Below, piece by piece: positions 57,659-64,000 of a DNA stretch of 64,000 nt. The position numbers and the translations under genes were made by a program. This DNA comes from an uncultured Clostridia bacterium. Lineage in GTDB: Bacteria > Bacillota > Clostridia > Oscillospirales > Ruminococcaceae. Under the pieces are notes generated by a model. The model saw only the letters and a list, made by a program, of their open reading frames with translations, made no database searches and was not told the DNA's origin. The stretch is taken from NCBI GenBank assembly GCA_947589355.1, contig CANPZC010000007.1, forward strand, positions 1-64,000, given 5' to 3'. Numbering within the stretch: position 1 is the stretch's first letter; every line of letters begins with the position of its first letter.

Positions 57659-59032
57659 TCAGTCGCTGTAAACATTATTCTCTATAAGAGCGATATTAGC
57701 ATCAAAGTCTATCTGCAATACCTGCTGACCGTCATCTAGGGTCGCGCCGCTGTACATATCATCGGCAGGTATACGCAGCTCGTCAAATTCAAATGTCGCT
57801 ATATACGGCAGCACCATTGCAAGCTTGAACATCTCGCCTTTTGACATATTCGTAACGATGTTTTCGGCGCAGGCAGTCGCAAAATTGTTAAGACCGCTGA
57901 TCCCCGAGCCTTTCGCCTTTTCGATTATTTTGCGCACTACCTCTCTCTGGCGCTCTGTGCGCTGAAAATCAGACCTGCCGACATAGCGGATCCGCGCATA
58001 TGCAAGCGCCTGATTGCCGTTCATGTTGTAAGTGCCGCCCGAGGTGATGAAATCTTTGTTGCTGGGCAGACCTTTTATATCGTTTATCTCAGCCATCGGG
58101 GCTTGCATTGCTATCGCTTCGTCGTCAGTGACAGTCAGTTTCACGCCGCCTACAGAATCAACAATAGCGGCAAAACTTTCAAAATTTACAAAAACATAGT
58201 CGTCTACCGAAACGTGAAAATTCAGCTCCAGCGTGTCCATAAGCAGCTCCGCGCCGCCCCAGCGGTAGGAAGCATTCAGCTTGCTCCAGCCGTTGTTCGG
58301 TATGTTGACATACGAATCGCGCATGAACGACGTGAGCGTAACGGTGCGCGCCTTGTAGTTTATCGACATCAGTATCACAGTATCAGCCCTGCCGCTGTCG
58401 GTAACGCTTCGTGTATCAGTGCCGATAAGCAAGATATTTCGCACATTTTTGCTCTCAAGCGGCACAACGCCGACATCATACCGCGTGCCTGTTTCTACCG
58501 TTTCTACCATGCCTATGTAGTGCCAAGCTATTGCCGAATACGCGCCGACCGCCACTATCAAGATCACCAAAATAAGGCAAATTATCGTGCGGATAGGGTG
58601 GTGTTTTTTGCGCGGCGGCTGCTCTAGCTCCTCCTCATACAGCTGCTCGTCGTCTTCGTAGTATTCCATTCGTTGTTTTCCTTTCTGTGTCTGGGCAGGA
58701 GCCCTGCTTGACGCCCTGTTTTTCTGCGGCGGCTTTTTCTTTTTATGTGTACTATGGCTTTTACTGCTTTTTGAAGATGAACTTTTGCTTTTACTGCTTT
58801 GACTGCTTTTATGTGACGGCTGCTGCCTCGGTTGTGTACGCTGCTGCGGCTGCCATTGTTCTTCGGCATCGCGGTAGGCATTTTCAGCCTGCTGCTGCGT
58901 ATATATCACCCTGTCATCTATATGAAACTGCGAACGGTCGGCAGCCCCATCATCGTGGGTAACGCCGTTTTCGCGCATGGTACGGGCTATCATTTCTTCC
59001 AGAGTTTCGTTGTCTTTATTCTGCACTTTCAT
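57659..59032 (-). CDS. LytR-CpsA-Psr (LCP) family transferase
   Basis: 457 residues. A long cytoplasmic start (1-145) is rich in Q, S and K with an SKSSSSKSSKSHSTHKKKK stretch, then one membrane helix (about 150-172). The LCP domain (about 195-400) has NILLIGTDTR, GRADTVILMSI, SFMRDSYVNIP, KLNASYRWGG and YARIRYVGRSDFQRTERQRE, the arginines and aspartates that hold the polyprenyl pyrophosphate. LCP enzymes attach wall glycopolymers to peptidoglycan. The long low-complexity start is unusual. Confidence 0.92.
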   Translation of the reverse strand: MKVQNKDNETLEEMIARTMRENGVTHDDGAADRSQFHIDDRVIYTQQQAENAYRDAEEQWQPQQRTQPRQQPSHKSSQSSKSKSSSSKSSKSHSTHKKKKPPQKNRASSRAPAQTQKGKQRMEYYEDDEQLYEEELEQPPRKKHHPIRTIICLILVILIVAVGAYSAIAWHYIGMVETVETGTRYDVGVVPLESKNVRNILLIGTDTRSVTDSGRADTVILMSINYKARTVTLTSFMRDSYVNIPNNGWSKLNASYRWGGAELLMDTLELNFHVSVDDYVFVNFESFAAIVDSVGGVKLTVTDDEAIAMQAPMAEINDIKGLPSNKDFITSGGTYNMNGNQALAYARIRYVGRSDFQRTERQREVVRKIIEKAKGSGISGLNNFATACAENIVTNMSKGEMFKLAMVLPYIATFEFDELRIPADDMYSGATLDDGQQVLQIDFDANIALIENNVYSD

Positions 59033-59106
59033 TATCCTTTCATACTGCTTGGTATCATTATTATCATTATAACCACTTTGTGGCAGTATGTCAAGAGATA
59101 TGGTAT

Positions 59107-59141
59107 AAAAAAAGAACCTCTCAAAAGAGAGGCTCTTTGAT
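59107..59141 (-). terminator. Terminator of the second sugar ABC operon
   Basis: AAAGAACCTCTC/GAGAGGCTCTTT stem with a leftward T7 run. Confidence 0.85.
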
Positions 59142-59151
59142 CTTTCAGAAA

Positions 59152-60075
59152 TTATTCCTTTACGCCGCCGAGAGCAACGCCTGCTATGATGTACTTAGAA
59201 AGCAACAGATAGAATATGATAAGCGGTGCTGCTGTGAGCGTAAGACCGAAGTAGATAGCTCCGTATTCCGTCGAATATTTGTTACCACTGAGCTTCTGAA
59301 CAAGCATAGGAACAGTAGACATTTCCATTTTGTCTATCAACAACGACGGAATGAGGAAGTTATTCCAGTTGGTAACCATTGCGAAGATAGCCATGGTAGC
59401 CATACCGGGCTTCAGTATGGGAAGAACAAGTCTGTTGAATATACCGAACTCGCCTGCGCCGTCGATACGGCCTGCTTCAACCATTTCGACAGACAATGCC
59501 GAAGACATATACTGCCTGAGGAAGAATACGGTACTTGGTGCGGCTATTGCGGGGAGTATAAACGGTATATAACTGTTTGACAAATGCCACTTGAACATCA
59601 TTTCAACGAATGAGATAAATGTTACCTGAGTAGGAACCATTTGTATACCCATGATGAAAGCGTACAAGGGTTTGTTGAGTTTGAATCTGTATACCGCGAA
59701 ACCATAGGCTGTGAGCGCCGAGAAGTACACTGAAAGTACGGTAGCGCCGACTGCTATGATAGCGGAGTTTAGAAAGCCTCTGCCAAAAGGCAAGGACAAT
59801 GCTTTGCTGAACAAAAGGTACTTTGCATTCTCAATAAAGTGACCCGAGGGCAACAGTGAGACTGCAAGAGAATTAGTGATCTTCGGCGCCCAGTCAAGGT
59901 AAGAGCTGTTTATCTCAAATCTTGATTTAGATGCGCTGAATACCATGATCACGAACGGGAGGATCGCTATTATAGTAAGTATGATACATACTATATAAAC
60001 GATAACTTTAGTGGCGATAATACGGGCGTGGTAACCGCCTTTCATGCTTTCACCTGCTTGACCGTAGTTAGCCAT
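59152..60075 (-). CDS. Carbohydrate ABC permease, MalG type (pair 3)
   Basis: 307 residues, six membrane helices; EAA loop VEAGRIDGAGEFGIFNRLVLPILKPG. Start codon shares a base with the stop of its MalF-type partner. Last gene of the binding protein-permease operon. Confidence 0.93.
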   Translation of the reverse strand: MANYGQAGESMKGGYHARIIATKVIVYIVCIILTIIAILPFVIMVFSASKSRFEINSSYLDWAPKITNSLAVSLLPSGHFIENAKYLLFSKALSLPFGRGFLNSAIIAVGATVLSVYFSALTAYGFAVYRFKLNKPLYAFIMGIQMVPTQVTFISFVEMMFKWHLSNSYIPFILPAIAAPSTVFFLRQYMSSALSVEMVEAGRIDGAGEFGIFNRLVLPILKPGMATMAIFAMVTNWNNFLIPSLLIDKMEMSTVPMLVQKLSGNKYSTEYGAIYFGLTLTAAPLIIFYLLLSKYIIAGVALGGVKE

Positions 60076-61070
60076 TAAAGATCGCCCCCTTCCAGAAGTG
60101 CTGCTTCTTTAGCACGCTTCTTTTCCAATCTTTTAGCCTTAGCTTCCGCGCGGTCTGACATCAGCCAGAACAGTACGAGCGAGCATATACCCGTTGCTAT
60201 GAACAAGTATACCGAAGCCGCACACGCGCTTGATACCGACATTGAACCGGTGGAGCCGACTCTCTTGATGTACATAACTATTGTCGTGATCTGGTGGCTG
60301 AACGCTGAGTTGTTGCTGCCGGTCGCGAACATGTTAGGTACGTCGAACATCTGGAAACCGCCTATCAGAGATGTAACGAGCGAATACGTCATTATAGGTC
60401 TGACAAGGGGCATTGTGATCTTCCAGAACGTCTGCCAGCCCGATGCGCCGTCTATCGAAGCCGCCTCGAAGAATGAAGGATTGATACCCATAATACCTGC
60501 GATAAGAACTATCATAGTCTGGCCGTACCACATCCAGAAGTTTATGAAAGCGATAACGCTTCTTCCGAATGTAGGGCTGGAGATAGGATAGCGAGGATCC
60601 TTTATGTATCCTATAGAAACGCAGAAGTTGTGGATAAAACCGTTTCTGTTGATGAATGTGTAGAACAGCATACCTATTGTGGTAGCCGTCATGATGTTAG
60701 GCATATAGAATATTACCTTAAAGAAGCCCTGACCTTTAACTCTTATCTTCTCATTGGTAAACCAGCTTGCCAGCAGCAGGGCGAGACCTATCTGCGGAAT
60801 GAAGCCCATTATCCACATGAGAGGAGTGTTTCCGAACGCATCACGGAAGTTGGGGTCAGCGAGTACATCTTTGAAGTTTTCAAATCCCTTAAAAGAGATA
60901 TCCTGATTAGGTTTAAGATACCATGCCACTGCATCGGTCATCGCAAAACGGAATGTATCAATAAGCGGAACTAACTGGAAAATGAAATAGGTAATAAAAA
61001 ACGGTGCGATAAAAATATAACCAAAGTGATTCTTTTCAAGTTTAGCTCTGGTCTTGAATGATGATGCCAT
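60075..61070 (-). CDS. Sugar ABC permease, MalF type (pair 3)
   Basis: 331 residues, six membrane helices; EAA loop FEAASIDGASGWQTFWKITMPLVRP. TAGGAGTG precedes the ATG. It works with the lipoprotein binding protein upstream. No ATPase in the operon. Confidence 0.93.
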   Translation of the reverse strand: MASSFKTRAKLEKNHFGYIFIAPFFITYFIFQLVPLIDTFRFAMTDAVAWYLKPNQDISFKGFENFKDVLADPNFRDAFGNTPLMWIMGFIPQIGLALLLASWFTNEKIRVKGQGFFKVIFYMPNIMTATTIGMLFYTFINRNGFIHNFCVSIGYIKDPRYPISSPTFGRSVIAFINFWMWYGQTMIVLIAGIMGINPSFFEAASIDGASGWQTFWKITMPLVRPIMTYSLVTSLIGGFQMFDVPNMFATGSNNSAFSHQITTIVMYIKRVGSTGSMSVSSACAASVYLFIATGICSLVLFWLMSDRAEAKAKRLEKKRAKEAALLEGGDL

Positions 61071-61102
61071 ATTTCACACTCCTATTTTCAATATCAAAAC
61101 AA

Positions 61103-61130
61103 AGATGGGTGGGAATTGACCCACCCATCT
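61103..61130 (-). other. Intercistronic hairpin after the binding-protein gene
   Basis: Perfect GATGGGTGGG/CCCACCCATC stem in the 110-base gap between binding protein and permease genes, followed leftward by TTTGTTTTG. Such hairpins let the binding protein be made in excess by partial termination or 3'-end protection. Confidence 0.65.
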
Positions 61131-61181
61131 AGGTTTCAGCGATTATTCAACTGTTATTCAGTCAAATTTCCGAGTTAAGTA

Positions 61182-62606
61182 TTATTCGGGGAACTTAACG
61201 TCCTTCAGGTTGGACTTAACTTCGGTAGCGATGCCGGCGATAGCGTCATCAAGCGACATACCGTTGGTGATGTAGTTTGTAAGAGCATTATCAACAGCAG
61301 TGTTGAATTCGTCATCGTACAGGCAGGTCGTCTTGGTATCGATGTTCGGAGCAGCCTCACGGAAGATCGTGTACCAGTCCTGACCGGCAAGGAACTTGTA
61401 AGTAGAAGACTCAGGATCAGCAGTCAGCTTCTCGTTTACAGCGGGCTTAGAAGTGAAGTCACCCTTCTTCTGCATTACCTTGAGCAGTGAATCATCGTTT
61501 ACGCAGAAGTATTCGATAACCTGCTTAACAGCATCCTTGGTGCCGTCTTCGAGGCACTTCTTGGAGCCGTACCACCATGTGCCGCCCCAGAAGTAAGGAG
61601 CAGGACCTGCGATTATGCCCCACTTACCGAATGAACCGTTGCCTTCCTTGTAGTCCTTTTCATCAGCTTCCTGAGAACCGGTCTTAGGGTCTACCTTACC
61701 GGTAGAAACTTCAGCAAGACAGTTGGGCTTGATGGTGTAGTGCAGATACCATGAGCAGCCGAAGAAGCAGAATACTCCGTCCTTCATGCCCTTGTACCAG
61801 TTAGCGTTCCACTGAACAGGAGTTACGTCAGAAGTGCAGCCTTCGTCAGCGAGCTTCTTGGTTACTTCGAGGAACTGTGAAACAGTTTCCTTATCGAGCT
61901 GATATTCCATTGTATCTTCGTTTACCCAAGCGCTGCTTCTGTTGTTCATGAAGCATCTCTTGAGCTCATCGATACCGGCTATCATGTAGTAGCCTTTTTC
62001 TTTCATAGCTTCTGCGGTCTCAACAAAGTGATCCCAAGTATCCATGTGCTTCTGAACTTCAGCAGGATCGCCGCTGCCGAGAACTTCCTCAGCATAGTCT
62101 CTTCTGTAGAGAACTACGCCCGGTGCAGCCTGGTGCGAAAGAGCCATTCTCTGACCCTTGATGGTCGTGAAGTCGAGTACATAAGAATAGTATTCTTCGT
62201 CCTTGATGGTGATACCGAGGTCAGCAAGAGAAGCGGTCTGCTCGAGAGCAGCAAACTTCTTAGCATAGTCAGCATCAGCAAGGAACAGGTCGGGAGCGTC
62301 ATCGCTTGCAAGAGCAGACATGGTCTTCTGCTGATATGTAGAAGCTGTAGCTTCGAGGGTTATGTCGAAGGTGTACTTCTCAGCGAATTCCGGGTTGTCC
62401 TCCAGGAAGCCGTCCAGCATTCCCTGTGTTTCATCAGTAAAAGTATAAACCTTTACTACAGTCTTGCCGGATTCGTCTTTTCCGCCGCCCTGTGTGCCGC
62501 TGTTCGATCCGCCGGCAGAGCTGTCATCATTGCCGCAAGCTGTCATCATAGAAGCAGCCAGAGCAAGAGCGAGTGTTCCGGAGAGAACTCTCTTAAGTTT
62601 GTTCAT
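61182..62606 (-). CDS. Extracellular sugar-binding lipoprotein
   Basis: 474 residues. Lipobox SMMTACGND (cysteine about 24), Gly/Ser-rich linker, then a family 1 solute-binding fold (APDLFLADADYAKKFAAL, GQRMALSHQAAPGVVLYRRD, TWDHFVETAEAM, FCFFGCSWYLHY, GGTWWYGSKKC). The many aromatic residues suggest an oligosaccharide ligand. TTTAAGGAGG precedes the ATG. The leader upstream is structured. Confidence 0.92.
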   Translation of the reverse strand: MNKLKRVLSGTLALALAASMMTACGNDDSSAGGSNSGTQGGGKDESGKTVVKVYTFTDETQGMLDGFLEDNPEFAEKYTFDITLEATASTYQQKTMSALASDDAPDLFLADADYAKKFAALEQTASLADLGITIKDEEYYSYVLDFTTIKGQRMALSHQAAPGVVLYRRDYAEEVLGSGDPAEVQKHMDTWDHFVETAEAMKEKGYYMIAGIDELKRCFMNNRSSAWVNEDTMEYQLDKETVSQFLEVTKKLADEGCTSDVTPVQWNANWYKGMKDGVFCFFGCSWYLHYTIKPNCLAEVSTGKVDPKTGSQEADEKDYKEGNGSFGKWGIIAGPAPYFWGGTWWYGSKKCLEDGTKDAVKQVIEYFCVNDDSLLKVMQKKGDFTSKPAVNEKLTADPESSTYKFLAGQDWYTIFREAAPNIDTKTTCLYDDEFNTAVDNALTNYITNGMSLDDAIAGIATEVKSNLKDVKFPE

Positions 62607-62754
62607 TGAAATCTTCCTCCTTAAATTTTGTGCATTAGTATAGGATTCATTAATGCCAAATTTATACGACGGCTTCCCCCTCTGAAGTTTTCACCGTCGG
62701 CTTATAAGACCGTAATGGTCTGAGGGTTCATTTTCACACGGCATTTCTGCCTGT
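62607..62754 (-). promoter_or_regulatory. Structured leader of the sugar-binding lipoprotein gene
   Basis: About 148 bases from promoter to start codon. Read leftward: a GACC/GGTC hairpin (62708-62720), then CGACGG/CCGTCG (62667-62699) enclosing CTTC/GAAG with an AGAGGGG loop (62677-62683). The loop can pair with CCCTC at 62722-62726, upstream of the first hairpin, which makes a pseudoknot. No known riboswitch was recognised. Confidence 0.5.
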
Positions 62755-62760
62755 ATTAAA

Positions 62761-62789
62761 AATATACAATATTCTCGCTTCAAATTCAA
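62761..62789 (-). promoter_or_regulatory. Promoter of the second sugar ABC operon
   Basis: TTGAAT (62784-62789) and TATATT (62761-62766) on the minus strand, 17 bp spacer. Confidence 0.6.
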
Positions 62790-62888
62790 GTTTTTTAACG
62801 AGTTTTTTTATTTCTGTAATCAATTATGTGTATTCCTACAAACTTTGACCCCTGTTTTTGGTTATGTTGCACACCGTTCTATCACAAT

Positions 62889-62905
62889 TGTTACCGAATT
62901 GTAAT
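62889..62905 (+). promoter_or_regulatory. WalR/PhoP-like direct repeat
   Basis: TGTTAC-N5-TGTAAT fits the WalR-type box exactly; the same pattern occurs at 28104-28131. It is 100 bases upstream of the sugar ABC promoter. The rest of 62906-62990 shows nothing. Confidence 0.35.
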
Positions 62906-62994
62906 TTTTGAATTTGTTATCCTGCGTAAACATAAACACACAAAAACCACAATTTATTGGCGATATTTGTCATTTTCCGTAATTTCGCGCAATA

Positions 62995-64000
62995 TCATTC
63001 TGCCAGAAGCGCGCGCGTTTCGCTTTCCGCGGCGGCATAAATATCTTCCGCGCTCTCCCCTACAGAAAAATCGCCATTCTCGTAGAGAACTTTGCCTGCA
63101 CACATGGTCATTTTAACGTTCTGCTTACTTCCACTGTACACAATATTCTTAACTATATCGTGCTGCGGCTGCATATTCGGCTGGTGCATATCAATGCGTA
63201 TTATATCCGCCTGTTTGCCCACGGTAAGGGTATCGCAGTCGTCAAGCCCCAGCGTTTTCGCGCCGTTTACGGTAGCCATTTTAAGCACTTCGTCAGCCGC
63301 GCAGGCAGAGGCATCGCCCGTTTTCACTTTCTGCAAAGCCGCCGCGAGGTACATCTCTCTGAACATATCAAGGCAGTTGTTGCTTGCCGCGCCGTCAGTG
63401 CCTATCGAGATACCCACGCCGCGCTCCAGCATTTTCTGCAAAGGCGCGATACCGCTTGCAAGCTTGAGATTTGATGCAGGGTTAGTCACCGCCCACAGAC
63501 CGCGCTCTTTAAAAATGCGCATATCCTCATCATCGAACCACACGCAGTGAAAGCCGCCGCCGCCGTAGTCGAACACGCCCTCTCTGTCAAAAAGCTGTGT
63601 CGGCGAGAGGGAATATCTTTCACGGCATTCTCTTACTTCCTTTTCCGTCTCGGAATTGTGCATAAAAACGGGGGCTTTATACTTGTGGGCAAGCTCGCTC
63701 ACGCCGCGTATCATCTCTATCGGGCAGAGGTACTCTGAGTGCATACCCAGCTTATATGTTACCATTTTACTGTAAGAATTAAGCTTTATATACCGCTCCT
63801 CCAAAAGCGCGAGGTCGTCTCCCTGCGTTACAGCGCCGCACAGCACGCCGCGAAAGCCGAAATCAGTACATACTTTCGCGAAATACTCGGGGTAAAAATA
63901 CATATCAAAGCAGGCGGTAATGCCGCTCGTCAGATATTCCAGCAGCGCGACCTTTGCAAACGCTGCCACTCTATCTCCGTTAAGCTTAGCCTCCTGAGGA
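62995..64000 (-). CDS. Amidohydrolase, MtaD/SsnA-like deaminase, partial
   Basis: The 5' end is beyond the right edge; 335 codons are present. Metal-dependent amidohydrolase: TSGITACFDMYFYPE, MHNSETEKEV, GGGFHCVWFDDEDM with the third histidine, and SIGTDGAASNN with the aspartate, the pattern of 5-methylthioadenosine/S-adenosylhomocysteine deaminases. The frame continues upstream of a GTG at 63969 as EEAKLNGDR, as expected for the family, so that GTG is not the start. N-terminal metal-binding HxH is outside the window. Confidence 0.88.
   Translation of the reverse strand, partial: PQEAKLNGDRVAAFAKVALLEYLTSGITACFDMYFYPEYFAKVCTDFGFRGVLCGAVTQGDDLALLEERYIKLNSYSKMVTYKLGMHSEYLCPIEMIRGVSELAHKYKAPVFMHNSETEKEVRECRERYSLSPTQLFDREGVFDYGGGGFHCVWFDDEDMRIFKERGLWAVTNPASNLKLASGIAPLQKMLERGVGISIGTDGAASNNCLDMFREMYLAAALQKVKTGDASACAADEVLKMATVNGAKTLGLDDCDTLTVGKQADIIRIDMHQPNMQPQHDIVKNIVYSGSKQNVKMTMCAGKVLYENGDFSVGESAEDIYAAAESETRALLAE

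Noticed and set aside
63967-63969. GTG at 63969 as start of the amidohydrolase
   Set aside because: The frame stays open to the window edge with family-like sequence and no ribosome binding site, so the gene is cut by the window end.

Overview
The window looks like the chromosome of a Gram-positive anaerobe of the class Clostridia, most likely a Ruminococcus-type member of the Oscillospiraceae. The grounds are a GH94 cellobiose phosphorylase operon, several sugar ABC transporters, a lysine (L-box) riboswitch, a class B sortase, dipicolinate synthase genes and near-consensus TTGACA/TATAAT promoters with 17-18 bp spacers. Species cannot be fixed from sequence alone. No rRNA, tRNA, CRISPR array, transposase or prophage was seen.

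Layout. 1-265: start of rplJ with its L10 leader. 266-5701: coiled-coil membrane protein, sigma-region-4-like gene pair with a LexA-like box, DUF896 protein, WYL regulator and a cell-wall-repeat protein. 5702-7950: repeat-rich accessory region with two small hypothetical genes, palindrome-bounded units and a candidate small RNA. 8341-12492: mutarotase, lipoprotein and cellobiose phosphorylase operon. 12523-16587: repeat copies B and C, tgt and queA (queuosine), a PAS protein and a solitary RelB/DinJ antitoxin. 16680-22541: lysine riboswitch, asd-dapA-dapB and three further genes. 22558-28009: zinc-ribbon protein, then SpoIID-like, SleB-like, sortase B and CinA-like genes. 28182-30513: thiI and cysteine desulfurase. 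30546-31276: two tandem candidate type I toxin-antitoxin modules. 31327-44840: a ten-gene leftward transporter-like cluster. 45230-53743: PurF-like protein, SGNH lipoprotein, MsmK/UgpC-type ATPase, pseudouridine synthase, dpaAB and dapL. 53817-54957: AT-rich orphan gene and repeats. 54961-64000: dapF, minimal SUF (SufC/SufB-like) pair, LCP protein, a second sugar ABC transporter with a structured leader, and a partial amidohydrolase.

How the genes work together. Five genes (asd, dapA, dapB, dapL, dapF) take aspartyl phosphate to meso-diaminopimelate by the aminotransferase route, and dpaAB diverts the DapA product to dipicolinate for spores. Cellobiose is taken up, cleaved by phosphorolysis and its glucose isomerised by the operon at 8.4-12.4 kb. 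Three MalF/MalG-type permease pairs have no MalK-type ATPase beside them, so the single MsmK/UgpC-like ATPase at 48186-49328 is a likely shared energiser. Cysteine desulfurase feeds ThiI. Most unusual are the tandem type I toxin modules, a candidate small RNA with an anti-Shine-Dalgarno linker, a dispersed multi-hairpin repeat with compensated base changes, a pseudoknot-bearing leader, and the ten-gene cluster with two MacB-like ATPases, one of them fused to an AbrB-like domain.
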